A stretch of 64,000 nucleotides of DNA, taken from NCBI RefSeq assembly GCF_003253735.1, contig NZ_QKYW01000001.1, positions 992,001 to 1,056,000 of the forward strand. The letters run 5' to 3'. This document shows, piece by piece, positions 9,143-17,895 of this stretch; the first letter of the stretch is position 1, and every line of letters starts with the position of its first letter. Made by a program: the position numbers and the translations under genes. The notes beneath the pieces were generated by a model. It was not told the origin of the DNA, did no database searches, and saw nothing but the letters and a program-made list of their open reading frames with translations. This DNA comes from Pseudomonas sp. URMO17WK12:I2. Lineage in GTDB: Bacteria; Pseudomonadota; Gammaproteobacteria; Pseudomonadales; Pseudomonadaceae.

Positions 9143-10396
9143 TCACTTCTTGTTGGTGAACTCGGGATAGGCTTCCATACCGCACTCGACCAGATCGACG
9201 CCGTCGTACTCCTCTTCCTCGGACACCCGCAGGCCGAATACCACCTTGATCAGACTCCAGACGATCAGGCTGGCGATGAACACCCAGGCGAAGATGCTGG
9301 CAATACCGAACAGCTGCGCACCCAGGCTGGCTTCCGGATTGGTCAGACAAACCGCCAAGGTGCCCCAGATACCGGCGGCACCGTGCACGGAGATAGCACC
9401 GACCGGATCATCGATTCTGATCTTGTCGAAGCCGAGGATAGCGAACACCACCAGCACGCCACCCACACCACCAATCAACGTGGCCTGCAGCGCGGTCGGG
9501 GTCAGCGGCTCGGCGGTGATCGACACCAGCCCGGCCAATGCACCGTTGATGGCCATGGTCAGGTCGGCCTTGCCGAACAGGATGCGCGCCACGATCAGCG
9601 CGGCGATCAGGCCGCCGGCAGCAGCCATGTTGGTGTTGACGAACACTTGAGCCACCGCGTTGGCGTCCTCGATGGTGCTCATCTTCAGCTGCGAGCCACC
9701 GTTGAAGCCGAACCAGCCCATCCACAGGATGAACATGCCCAGGGTGGCCAGAGGCAGGTTGGCACCGGGAATGGCGTTGACCTGGCCATTGGCGCCGTAC
9801 TTGCCCTTGCGTGCACCAAGCAGGATCACCCCCGCCAGCGCAGCCGCAGCACCCGCCATGTGCACGACACTGGAGCCGGCGAAGTCGAGGAAACCGGCCG
9901 CGTCGAGGAAACCGCCACCCCACTTCCAGAAGCCCTGCACCGGGTAGATGACCGCGGTCATCACCACCGCGAAGGCGATGAACGACCACAGTTTCATGCG
10001 CTCGGCCACGGCACCTGAAACGATGGACATGCAGGTAGCGGCAAACACGATCTGGAAGAAGAAGTCCGAACGGGCGGCGTAATAAGGGGCGTCTTCGCCA
10101 CCGGCCAGCACCGACTCGACGCTGTGCTCGTCACCAATCAGAAAACCGAAACTCGGCAGAATGCCGCCTTCCGGGCTGGAGTACATGATGTAGTAGCCGA
10201 TCAGCAGGTACATGATGCAGGCAATGGCGAACAGGGCCACGTTCTTGGCGAGAATCTCGGTGGTGTTCTTGGCGCGTACCAGGCCCGCTTCGAGCATGGC
10301 GAAGCCAGCGGCCATCCACATGACGAGGGCGCCGCAAATCAGGAAGTAGAAGGTGTCGAAACCGTACTGCAGAGCAGTCAGTGCTGTGTTGTCCAT
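9143..10396 (-). CDS. Second ammonium transporter (Amt family)
   Basis: A 417-residue inner-membrane Amt channel. It has about eleven hydrophobic spans, the family signature DFAGSSVVHMAGAAAAL with one pore histidine near residue 179, and a partner histidine in GAISVHGAAGIWG. Unlike the upstream amtB product it has no cleavable signal sequence, starts MDNTALTALQYGF and ends GMEAYPEFTNKK, so it is an old paralogue rather than a fresh duplicate. The ATG at 10396 has GAGG eight bases upstream (GTG at 10405 overlaps that site). It is the last gene of the glnK operon, 117 bases after amtB. A glnK-amtB1-amtB2 arrangement is reported for some other pseudomonads. Confidence 0.93.
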   Translation of the reverse strand: MDNTALTALQYGFDTFYFLICGALVMWMAAGFAMLEAGLVRAKNTTEILAKNVALFAIACIMYLLIGYYIMYSSPEGGILPSFGFLIGDEHSVESVLAGGEDAPYYAARSDFFFQIVFAATCMSIVSGAVAERMKLWSFIAFAVVMTAVIYPVQGFWKWGGGFLDAAGFLDFAGSSVVHMAGAAAALAGVILLGARKGKYGANGQVNAIPGANLPLATLGMFILWMGWFGFNGGSQLKMSTIEDANAVAQVFVNTNMAAAGGLIAALIVARILFGKADLTMAINGALAGLVSITAEPLTPTALQATLIGGVGGVLVVFAILGFDKIRIDDPVGAISVHGAAGIWGTLAVCLTNPEASLGAQLFGIASIFAWVFIASLIVWSLIKVVFGLRVSEEEEYDGVDLVECGMEAYPEFTNKK

Positions 10397-10513
10397 GTTA
10401 TTCACCTCTGGCCGTTGCGCTTGTTTGTGCGCTATGCGGTCGAGGCGCCCGGGTTGGCTCCGGACGCACTCCGTGTGCTGTAGGCCCGCCGCGAGGCAGC
10501 GGGCCCATGGTGC

Positions 10514-11830
10514 TTACAGGATGTAACCGCGCTCGTTGTGCTGAGCCAGGTCGAGGCCGACCGACTCTTCTTCTTCGGTGACGCGCAGGCCCATGACCAC
10601 ATCGATGACCTTGAGGATCACGAAAGTCACGATGGCGGTGTAGATCACGGTGACCGCGACGCCCTTGAACTGAATCCACAGTTGCAGGCCGATGTTCTCG
10701 ACCTCACCGAAACCGCCCAGGGCAGGTGCTGCGAAGATGCCGGTCAGCAACGCGCCGACGATGCCGCCCACACCGTGAACACCGAACACGTCCAGCGAGT
10801 CGTCGTAGCCCAGCTTGCGCTTGAGGCTGGTGGCGCAGAAGAAGCAGATCACACCCGAGGCCAGACCGATGATCATCGCGCCCATCGGGCCGACAGTGCC
10901 GGCTGCCGGAGTGATGGCGACCAGGCCTGCCACGACGCCGGAGGCAATGCCCAGTGCGCTCGGCTTACCGTGGGTGACCCACTCGGCGAACATCCAGCTC
11001 AGTGCCGCGGCGGCGGTAGCGATCTGGGTAACCAGCATGGCCATGCCAGCGGTCTGGTCAGCGGCAGCAGCGGAGCCGGCGTTGAAACCGAACCAGCCGA
11101 CCCACAGCATCGCCGCACCGATCAGGGTGTAGCCCAGGTTGTGCGGCGCCATGGCCACGCTCGGGAAGCCCTTGCGCTTGCCCAGCACGATGCACGCCAC
11201 CAGACCGGCGATACCGGCGTTGATGTGCACCACGGTGCCGCCGGCGAAGTCCAGTACGCCCCAGTCCCACATCAGGGCGCCGTCGCCGCCCCAGACCATG
11301 TGCGCGATCGGTGCATAGACGAGGGTGAACCAGACGGTCATGAACACCAGCATCGCCGAGAACTTCATGCGCTCGGCAAAGGCACCGACGATCAGCGCCG
11401 GGGTGATGATGGCAAAGGTCATCTGGAAGGTGATGAACACGCTTTCCGGGAAGGCCGAAGTCAGCGATTCCTTGGTCAGGTTGCCGAGGAACATGTTGCC
11501 CAGACCGCCCACGAAGGAACTGAAGTTGGTCACCCCAGCCTCCATCCCGGTGGTGTCGAACGCCAGGCTGTAGCCGTAGGCGAACCATAGGAGGCTCATC
11601 AGCGCGGTGATGGCGAAGCACTGCATCATCACCGACAGGACGTTCTTGGAACGAACCATGCCCGCATAGAACAGCGCCAGGCCCGGAATGGTCATGAACA
11701 GCACCAGGGCGGTGGCGGTCAGCATCCAGGCGGTATCACCGGAATTCAGCGTTTTCTCCTGCGCCATGACCAGGCCAGGGAAAAACAGGGACGAAAGGGC
11801 TCCAAGCCCTGCGATTTTTCGCAGAGTCAT
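10514..11830 (-). CDS. amtB: Ammonium transporter AmtB
   Basis: A 438-residue ammonium channel gated by GlnK. Residues 1-23 form a signal peptide (ends LVMAQ); the mature protein has the conserved GTVVHINAGIAGL with pore His202 and GVHGVGGIVGALLTG with His352. The cytoplasmic tail EEEESVGLDLAQHNERGY is the GlnK-docking end. It is 40 bases downstream of glnK, so the regulator and channel are made together under nitrogen limitation. Amt number two follows. Confidence 0.96.
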   Translation of the reverse strand: MTLRKIAGLGALSSLFFPGLVMAQEKTLNSGDTAWMLTATALVLFMTIPGLALFYAGMVRSKNVLSVMMQCFAITALMSLLWFAYGYSLAFDTTGMEAGVTNFSSFVGGLGNMFLGNLTKESLTSAFPESVFITFQMTFAIITPALIVGAFAERMKFSAMLVFMTVWFTLVYAPIAHMVWGGDGALMWDWGVLDFAGGTVVHINAGIAGLVACIVLGKRKGFPSVAMAPHNLGYTLIGAAMLWVGWFGFNAGSAAAADQTAGMAMLVTQIATAAAALSWMFAEWVTHGKPSALGIASGVVAGLVAITPAAGTVGPMGAMIIGLASGVICFFCATSLKRKLGYDDSLDVFGVHGVGGIVGALLTGIFAAPALGGFGEVENIGLQLWIQFKGVAVTVIYTAIVTFVILKVIDVVMGLRVTEEEESVGLDLAQHNERGYIL

Positions 11831-11870
11831 GATTTAACTCCTGGGACGTTTAGGGGGTGGGGGCGGAGCT

Positions 11871-12266
<396 letters not shown>

Positions 12267-12392
12267 CTAAGCTCAGTGTCTGGCTTTTGTATGCATCGGT
12301 TGCCAAGACGGGCTGACCAACTGCTCGCGGCGTACCCTTCCCGCCCGTTCGCTACAACCGAACCGCATCGGTGCATGGGTCATGAGCCTCTA

Positions 12393-12410
12393 AGCAGAAA
12401 GCTTGCCAAT
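12393..12410 (-). promoter_or_regulatory. Sigma-54 (RpoN) promoter of glnK
   Basis: Read on the minus strand the site is TGGCAAGCTTTCTGCT. The -24 GG and -12 GC are separated by exactly ten bases and it fits the TGGCACG-N4-TTGCW pattern at nearly every position. It predicts a start near 12382 and a leader of about 170 bases. This suits the known RpoN/NtrC control of glnK-amtB operons. Confidence 0.75.
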
Positions 12411-12515
12411 ACCGGCAAAACGCTGCTTTTCAGCAACTTACAGGGCTATGGGCGACGGTGACGGGCTTCACGTCATAGCGGCCGCACCAGAAATGCGCCA
12501 AACCGCACCGCGCCA

Positions 12516-12532
12516 CGCACACCATTGGTGCA
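12516..12532. promoter_or_regulatory. NtrC enhancer-like site
   Basis: On the minus strand it reads TGCACCAATGGTGTGCG: TGCAC, seven bases, GTGCG, one base off the TGCAC-N7-GTGCA NtrC dyad. It lies roughly 105-140 bases upstream of the RpoN promoter, a usual enhancer distance. Confidence 0.65.
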
Positions 12533-12563
12533 CGACTGACGTGGCGGACGCGAAAAACCACCG

Positions 12564-12572
12564 TGCTACACT
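12564..12572 (+). promoter_or_regulatory. Extended -10 promoter of ubiK
   Basis: TGCTACACT forms an extended -10 element 28 bases before the ubiK start. No convincing -35 is seen. It is divergent from glnK. Confidence 0.45.
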
Positions 12573-12599
12573 GCCGCCAACTCATTCTGGAAGGTTCCC

Positions 12600-12872
12600 A
12601 TGCTGCCACCCAAAGCGTTGCTCGATGCCCTCAGCAGCCAGGCGAGTCGCCTGCTCAGCGGCGACAACCCGCTGCCCCGCAGCGAAATCGAAAGCCAGTT
12701 CAAGGCGCTGCTGCAGAGCAGCTTCAGCAAGCTGGACCTGGTCAGTCGCGAGGAATTCGATAGCCAGATGGTCGTGCTGGCCCGCACCCGCGCGCGCCTC
12801 GAGGCTCTGGAAGCCAAGGTTGCCGAGCTGGAAGCACGCACCGCAACGAAGCAGCACGCACCGGCCGAGTAG
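12600..12872 (+). CDS. ubiK: Ubiquinone biosynthesis accessory factor UbiK (BMFP/YqiC)
   Basis: A 90-residue protein needed for efficient aerobic ubiquinone synthesis, acting with UbiJ as a scaffold for the Ubi enzymes. An N-terminal amphipathic segment (MLPPKALLDALSSQASRLL) is followed by a long helix and a C-terminal coiled coil (SREEFDSQMVVLARTRARLE, then ALEAKVAELEART). This is the BMFP pattern that drives trimer formation and membrane fusion in vitro. The start has GGAAGG upstream. comM follows 34 bases later. Confidence 0.9.
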   Translation: MLPPKALLDALSSQASRLLSGDNPLPRSEIESQFKALLQSSFSKLDLVSREEFDSQMVVLARTRARLEALEAKVAELEARTATKQHAPAE

Positions 12873-12906
12873 CCTGCTCGGCCGGCAGACGATCAAGGAG
12901 TGATCA

Positions 12907-14397
12907 ATGTCATTGGCCATCGTCCATAGCCGCGCCCAGGTCGGCGTAGATGCCCCCAGTGTGACCGTCGAGGCGCACCTGGCCAACGGCCTGCCCTCCC
13001 TGGCGCTGGTCGGGCTGCCGGAAACCGCGGTCAAGGAATCCAAGGATCGCGTGCGCAGCGCCATCCTCAACTGCGCCCTCGACTTCCCGCCGCGCCGTAT
13101 CACCCTGAATCTGGCACCGGCCGACCTGCCAAAGGACGGCGGCCGCTTCGACCTGGCGATCGCCCTTGGCATTCTGGCTGCCAGCGCCCAAATACCTGCT
13201 GATGCCCTGATCCCACTCGAATGCCTCGGCGAGCTCGCCTTGTCCGGCACCATACGCCCCGTCCAGGGCGTGCTGCCCGCTGCACTGGCTGCCCGGCAAG
13301 CGGGCCGTACCCTGGTGGTGCCCAAGGAAAACGCCGAAGAAGCCAGCCTGGCCACCGGGCTGACGGTGCTGGCGGTCGGACACCTGCTGGAGCTGGTCGC
13401 ACACCTGAACGGCCAGACGCCATTGGCCCCCTACGAGGCTCGGGGCCTGCTGCGTCATACCCCGCCGTATCCGGACCTTGCCGAGGTGCAGGGCCAGGTC
13501 GCCGCCAAACGCGCCCTGCTGGTGGCCGCCGCCGGCGGCCATAACCTGCTGCTGAGCGGGCCGCCCGGTACCGGCAAAACCCTGCTGGCGAGCCGCCTGC
13601 CCGGCCTGCTGCCGCCGCTGACCGAAGAGGAAGCCCTGCAGGTTGCCGCGATCCGCTCGGTGGCCAGTCACTCGCCACTGCAGAGTTGGCCGCAACGGCC
13701 CTTCCGGCACCCTCACCACAGCGCATCCGGCCCGGCCCTGGTAGGCGGTGGCAGCCGCCCGCAGCCGGGAGAAATCACCCTGGCCCACCACGGCGTGCTG
13801 TTTCTCGACGAGCTTCCCGAATTCGACCGCCGCGTGCTCGAGGTACTTCGCGAGCCCCTGGAAAGTGGTCATATCGTGATCGCCAGGGCTCGCGACAAGG
13901 TCGCCTTTCCAGCTCGCTTCCAGCTGGTGGCAGCCATGAATCCCTGCCCTTGCGGGTTTCTCGGCGATCCCAGCGGCCGCTGCCGCTGCAGCCCGGAGCA
14001 GATCCAGCGTTATCGCGGCAAGCTGTCCGGGCCCCTGCTCGACCGCATCGACCTGCACATCACCGTGGCCCGCGAGAGCACCCAGCTCGATGCACCCCCG
14101 GAGAATGGCGAGACCAGTGCGATCGCCGCCAGCCGCGTCGCGGCCGCGCGGGATATCCAGCTGCAGCGCCAGGGCATTGCCAACGCCTTTCTCGACCTGG
14201 CCGGGCTGCGTGCCCACTGCACGCTCTGCGACGTCGATCGCCAGTGGCTGGAGCACGCCTGCGAGCGCCTCACCCTGTCGCTGCGCTCGGCACACCGCGT
14301 GCTGAAAGTGGCGCGGACACTCGCTGACCTGCAGGCACAGGCGCAAATCAGCCGCCAGCACCTGGCCGAGGCCTTGCAGTACCGCACCAACCTGTGA
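12907..14397 (+). CDS. comM: YifB-family AAA+ ATPase ComM (Mg chelatase-like)
   Basis: A hexameric helicase that promotes branch migration during natural transformation in Vibrio and related bacteria. The 496-residue protein has the N-terminal Lon-like ChlI domain (1-170), then Walker A GPPGTGKT at 218-225, Walker B GVLFLDEL near 297-303 and a C-terminal domain with the four-cysteine NPCPCGFLGDPSGRCRC cluster. It is full length. Its presence suggests a recombination role, but no other competence genes lie nearby. Confidence 0.93.
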   Translation: MSLAIVHSRAQVGVDAPSVTVEAHLANGLPSLALVGLPETAVKESKDRVRSAILNCALDFPPRRITLNLAPADLPKDGGRFDLAIALGILAASAQIPADALIPLECLGELALSGTIRPVQGVLPAALAARQAGRTLVVPKENAEEASLATGLTVLAVGHLLELVAHLNGQTPLAPYEARGLLRHTPPYPDLAEVQGQVAAKRALLVAAAGGHNLLLSGPPGTGKTLLASRLPGLLPPLTEEEALQVAAIRSVASHSPLQSWPQRPFRHPHHSASGPALVGGGSRPQPGEITLAHHGVLFLDELPEFDRRVLEVLREPLESGHIVIARARDKVAFPARFQLVAAMNPCPCGFLGDPSGRCRCSPEQIQRYRGKLSGPLLDRIDLHITVARESTQLDAPPENGETSAIAASRVAAARDIQLQRQGIANAFLDLAGLRAHCTLCDVDRQWLEHACERLTLSLRSAHRVLKVARTLADLQAQAQISRQHLAEALQYRTNL

Positions 14398-14474
14398 GCC
14401 TGTACAAATAAGCTGAACGAAACGGCTAATGGCCTATCGATAGCAGGCGTGGCCAAGAATCTGACTATCGGTAA

Positions 14475-14483
14475 TGCTACAAT
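14475..14483 (+). promoter_or_regulatory. Possible extended -10 promoter of the BCCT gene
   Basis: TGCTACAAT lies about 135 bases before the carrier start; the -35 region has no good match. The 221-bp gap between comM and the carrier holds no gene that I can recognise. Confidence 0.4.
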
Positions 14484-14618
14484 CGCGGGCCTTCCGCTTT
14501 TGGCGGCCATCCGAAAACCCGAGTCGTTTCTCCATCCTGCCATCTATGCGATCCAGCCTAAGCTGATTGAGTGGATGCGCATGTCATGGACTGACTCCGA
14601 CCAAGGAGAGCTAGCTCA

Positions 14619-16592
14619 ATGGGGGCAAATCCGTCGTCCCGCTCCACCCTTAACCCGCCGGTTTTCTTCGGCTCGACCTTCCTGATCGCCTGCCTGGTAA
14701 TCTACAGCACGGCCTTCAAGGACAGTGCCCAGAGCGTATTCGGCGCCACCCAGGCCTGGATCATCGAAAATGCCAGCTGGGTCTATATCCTTTCCGTGGC
14801 ATTGATTCTGATGTTCGTGGTGTACCTGGCGATGAGCCGTTTCGGCGACATCAAGCTCGGCCCGGACCACAGTGAACCCGAGTACAACAACACGACCTGG
14901 TTCTCCATGCTGTTCTGCGCCGGCATGGGCATCGGCCTGATGTTCTTCGGCGTGGCCGAGCCGGTCATGCACTTCATCGACCCGCCAGTGGGCGATCCGC
15001 AGACCGTCACCGCGGCCAAGGAAGCGATGAAGCTGACCTTCTTCCACTGGGGCCTGCATGCCTGGGCGATCTACGCCATCGTTGCCTTGATCCTCGCCTA
15101 TTTCGCCTTTCGCCATAACCTGCCACTGACCCTGCGCTCGGCGCTGTATCCGCTGATCGGTGATCGCATCTATGGCCCTATCGGCCATGCGGTGGACATC
15201 TTCGCGGTCATCGGGACCGTGCTCGGCGTGGCCACCTCGCTGGGTTACGGCGTGCTGCAGATCAATACCGGCCTGAATCACCTGTATGGCCTGCCGACCA
15301 CCACCACGGTGCAGATCGGCCTGCTGATCGCCACCATGCTGTTGGCGACCATCTCCGTGGTCAGCGGCCTGGACAAAGGCATTCGCCGTCTCTCCGAGCT
15401 GAACATGCTGCTGGCCGTGGGCCTGCTGCTGATCGTGCTGGTGCTCGGCCCGACCGTGTTCATCATGCAGACCTTCGTGCAGAACACCGGCGGCTACCTG
15501 TCGGAGATCGTCAGCAAGACCTTCAACCTCTATGCCTACGAGCCAACCGACTGGATCGGTGGCTGGACCCTGTTCTACTGGGGCTGGTGGCTGTCCTGGT
15601 CGCCCTTCGTGGGCCTGTTCATCGCCCGTATTTCCCGTGGTCGCACCATCCGCCAGTTCATCAGTGGCGTGCTGGTGGTGCCGGCCGGCTTCACCCTGCT
15701 GTGGATGACCGTGTTCGGCGATACCGCGATCCACATGATTCTCGTTGACGGTGTCACCGACCTGGCCGAAGCGGTGAATCAGGACAGTTCCCTGGCCCTG
15801 TTCGCGTTCCTCGAACATTTCCCGATGTCGATGATCCTCTCGCAGATCGCGGTGCTGATGATCGTGGTGTTCTTCGTCACTTCGGCGGATTCCGGCGCCA
15901 TGGTAGTGGATATGCTGGCGTCCGGCGGCCAGGACCAGACGCCGGTGTGGCAGCGCATCTTCTGGGCCGCCTTGATGGCGGTAGTAGCGGCCTCGCTGCT
16001 GCTGGCCGACGGCCTCAAGGCACTGCAGACAGCCACTATCGCCAGCGCCCTGCCCTTCGTGATCGCCCTGATGGCCTCAATGTGGGGTCTGCTGCGTGCC
16101 CTGCAGATCGATGCTGCCAAGCGCAACCTGCGTGATCAGGTGTCGCTCAGCCCTCGCGGTGCATCGAGCCCTGGCGGCTGGCAACGTCGCCTGCGCAGCA
16201 TGGTGATGCTGCCACGCCGTTCCCACGTCAACCGTTTCATCGCCGAAACGGTGCTGCCTGCCTGTCAGCAGGTGGCCGAGGAAATGCGCAAGCAGGGCCG
16301 TGAAGCGCAGGTCGAAAGCGGCGACGACGGTCGCGTGACACTGACGGTCGGCCATGGCGCCGAAGCGGACTTCCAGTATCAGGTACGCCCCCGCGCACTG
16401 ATCCAGCCAAGCTTCGCCCTGCGTGATACCCGCGATGACTCCAGCGAGGAGCGCAAGTATTTCCGCGCCGAGGTTCACCTCAACGAAGGCGGTCAGGACT
16501 ATGACGTGATGGGCTGGAACCGCGAAGAGGTGATCGGCGACATCCTCGATCAGTACGAGCGCCATATGCACTTCCTGCACCTGACGCGCTAG
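14619..16592 (+). CDS. BCCT-family choline/betaine transporter (BetT-like)
   Basis: A 657-residue secondary carrier with twelve hydrophobic spans. It shows the BCCT glycine motif AGMGIGLMFFGVAEP (101-115) and the tryptophan-rich FYWGWWLSWSPFVGLFIARISRGRTIR signature spread over about residues 313-340. After about residue 500 comes an unusually long soluble C-terminal tail of roughly 150 residues, typical of osmoregulated BetT proteins. The gene in the same place in P. aeruginosa is a choline transporter, so choline uptake for osmoprotection or catabolism is likely; betaine or carnitine cannot be excluded. AAGGAG lies ten bases before the start. Confidence 0.92.
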   Translation: MGANPSSRSTLNPPVFFGSTFLIACLVIYSTAFKDSAQSVFGATQAWIIENASWVYILSVALILMFVVYLAMSRFGDIKLGPDHSEPEYNNTTWFSMLFCAGMGIGLMFFGVAEPVMHFIDPPVGDPQTVTAAKEAMKLTFFHWGLHAWAIYAIVALILAYFAFRHNLPLTLRSALYPLIGDRIYGPIGHAVDIFAVIGTVLGVATSLGYGVLQINTGLNHLYGLPTTTTVQIGLLIATMLLATISVVSGLDKGIRRLSELNMLLAVGLLLIVLVLGPTVFIMQTFVQNTGGYLSEIVSKTFNLYAYEPTDWIGGWTLFYWGWWLSWSPFVGLFIARISRGRTIRQFISGVLVVPAGFTLLWMTVFGDTAIHMILVDGVTDLAEAVNQDSSLALFAFLEHFPMSMILSQIAVLMIVVFFVTSADSGAMVVDMLASGGQDQTPVWQRIFWAALMAVVAASLLLADGLKALQTATIASALPFVIALMASMWGLLRALQIDAAKRNLRDQVSLSPRGASSPGGWQRRLRSMVMLPRRSHVNRFIAETVLPACQQVAEEMRKQGREAQVESGDDGRVTLTVGHGAEADFQYQVRPRALIQPSFALRDTRDDSSEERKYFRAEVHLNEGGQDYDVMGWNREEVIGDILDQYERHMHFLHLTR

Positions 16593-16607
16593 ACCTCTGC
16601 ACCAACG

Positions 16608-16638
16608 AAACGCCCGGGCCTTGATAGCCCGGGCGTTT
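16608..16638 (+). terminator. Terminator of the BCCT gene
   Basis: Twelve-base stem AAACGCCCGGGC / GCCCGGGCGTTT with a seven-base loop and a TTTTCGTTT tail, 15 bases after the stop. Confidence 0.9.
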
Positions 16639-16646
16639 TCGTTTCT

Positions 16647-16683
16647 GCCGCGTTGGTTATCTGCGCTGGATAACCAACGCGGC
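16647..16683. repeat. Perfect 15-bp inverted repeat
   Basis: GCCGCGTTGGTTATC (16647-16661) and its exact complement (16669-16683) flank a seven-base loop. There is no T tract. It resembles a dispersed intergenic palindrome, but no second copy was noticed in this window. Confidence 0.7.
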
Positions 16684-16791
16684 GCATGGCGAAGCCTGAG
16701 AGCCGCGTTGCGACGCGATCCCTAACCGATGGGCAGCGTAGCCAGCCTCTTTGATGCGTGAGGCAGGCATTGGCAAGCGAAGGCTGAAAAC

Positions 16792-16833
16792 AACGATGCC
16801 CGCCCTGCTTGCGCAGTGACGGGCATTGTCGTT
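16792..16833 (-). terminator. Imperfect hairpin after spuH
   Basis: AACGATGCCCG and CGGGCATTGTCGTT pair imperfectly in the gap 15 bases beyond the spuH stop. This is the likely end of the spu transcript, but the T tract is poor. Confidence 0.45.
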
Positions 16834-16847
16834 CAGCTCAGGTTGTT

Positions 16848-17723
16848 TCAGTGGGCCGGTTTGGCCTCCGGACGACTACCGATGGCGTTCTGGCTTTCTT
16901 CCATGACCTGCTGGATCGCCTTGCGACGACGCTCCTCGGCGCGGTGGGTAAAGAACCACACCAGGAAGGTGGCCAACGACACCGCCAACAGGATCAGGCT
17001 GGCAATCGCGTTGATCGCTGGAGTAACGCCCAGGCGCACCTTGGAGAACACCTCCATGGGCAGCGTGGTGGCACCGGGCCCGGACACGAAGCTGGCCAGT
17101 ACCAGGTCATCGAGCGACAGCGCGAAGGACATCATGCCGCCGGCCATCAACGAGGGCGCGATCATCGGGATGGTGATCAGGAAGAACACCTTCCACGGCC
17201 GCGCGCCCAGGTCCATGGCTGCTTCTTCGATGGACAGATCCAGCTCGCGCAGGCGCGCCGACACCACCACGGCCACATAGGCCGAGCAGAAGGTGGTGTG
17301 GGCGATCCAGATGGTCATCATGCCGCGTTCTGCCGGCCAGCCGATCAGTTGCGCCATGGCCACGAACAGCAGCAGCAGCGACAGACCGGTGATCACTTCC
17401 GGCATCACCAGCGGTGCGGTGACCAGGCCACCGAACAGGGTGCGACCCTTGAAGCGGCTGATGCGGGTCAGTACGAAGGCCGCCAGGGTACCCAGCGCCA
17501 CCGCGGCGATCGCCGTGTAGCAGGCGATCTCCAGGGAGCGCCATACGGCACCCATCAATTGGCGGTCGTCGAGCAGGCTCCAGTACCACTTGGTCGACCA
17601 GCCGCCCCACACCGTTACCAGTCGCGAGGCGTTGAACGAGTAGATCACCAGGATGACCATCGGCAAGTAGATGAACGCCAGGCCGACCCACAGCATCAGC
17701 GTGGAGAAACGGAAATTCTTCAT
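16848..17723 (-). CDS. spuH: Polyamine ABC transporter permease SpuH (PotI-like)
   Basis: One of two inner-membrane subunits of the spermidine/putrescine importer. The 291-residue protein has six hydrophobic spans and the cytoplasmic EAAMDLGARPWKVFFLITIP loop (EAA motif) that contacts the SpuF ATPase. A basic C-terminal tail follows the last span. It is last in the spuBCDEFGH operon. Its ribosome site GGAGGGG and start overlap the tandem repeat that separates it from spuG. Confidence 0.95.
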   Translation of the reverse strand: MKNFRFSTLMLWVGLAFIYLPMVILVIYSFNASRLVTVWGGWSTKWYWSLLDDRQLMGAVWRSLEIACYTAIAAVALGTLAAFVLTRISRFKGRTLFGGLVTAPLVMPEVITGLSLLLLFVAMAQLIGWPAERGMMTIWIAHTTFCSAYVAVVVSARLRELDLSIEEAAMDLGARPWKVFFLITIPMIAPSLMAGGMMSFALSLDDLVLASFVSGPGATTLPMEVFSKVRLGVTPAINAIASLILLAVSLATFLVWFFTHRAEERRRKAIQQVMEESQNAIGSRPEAKPAH

Positions 17724-17809
17724 ACCCGCCCCTCCAGCTCTTTGGCCCGGCCTGTGGCTGAAGACCCGGTTGAACAGAATGCTCTTCGACGCGTGCTATG
17801 CAGAGTCAT
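17720..17809 (-). CDS. Mini-ORF 2 in the spuG-spuH tandem repeat
   Basis: A 29-codon frame (MTLHSTRR ... AKELEGRV) that starts at the ATGA ending mini-ORF 1 and stops in the ATGA that starts spuH. Its last residues repeat the SpuG C-terminus. It has the copied GGAGGG ribosome site six to nine bases upstream. It probably serves only as a translational relay; a functional peptide is unlikely. Confidence 0.3.
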   Translation of the reverse strand: MTLHSTRRRAFCSTGSSATGRAKELEGRV

Positions 17810-17895
17810 ACGCGTCCCTCCAGCTCTTTAGCTCGGCCTGTGGATGAAGAGCCGGTTGAACAGAATGATCCTTGACGCGTGCTATGCAGAGTCAT
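17806..17895 (-). CDS. Mini-ORF 1 in the spuG-spuH tandem repeat
   Basis: A 29-codon frame (MTLHSTRQGSFCSTG ... AKELEGRV) starting within the ATGA of the spuG stop. It is highly similar to mini-ORF 2 and arises from the same 86-bp unit. Ribosomes ending spuG could restart here, then at mini-ORF 2, then at spuH. Confidence 0.3.
   Translation of the reverse strand: MTLHSTRQGSFCSTGSSSTGRAKELEGRV

Larger units (their letters stand above)
17720..17895 (-). repeat. Tandem 86-bp duplication at the spuG/spuH junction
   Basis: Two imperfect direct repeats, each 86 bp, lie between the spuG stop and the spuH start. Each ends with a near copy of the spuG 3' end (ATTCTGTTCAACCG ... AAAGAGCTGGAGGG, CG, GTATGA). 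Including the true spuG end, the junction sequence occurs three times. A few substitutions differ between copies, so the duplication is not brand new or was imperfect. Normally an ABC permease pair in this operon would join directly. Confidence 0.9.

Noticed and set aside
12287..12306. TTGGCAACCGATGCAT as an alternative RpoN promoter for glnK
   Set aside because: GG and GC are eight bases apart instead of ten; the site at 12393-12410 fits properly.
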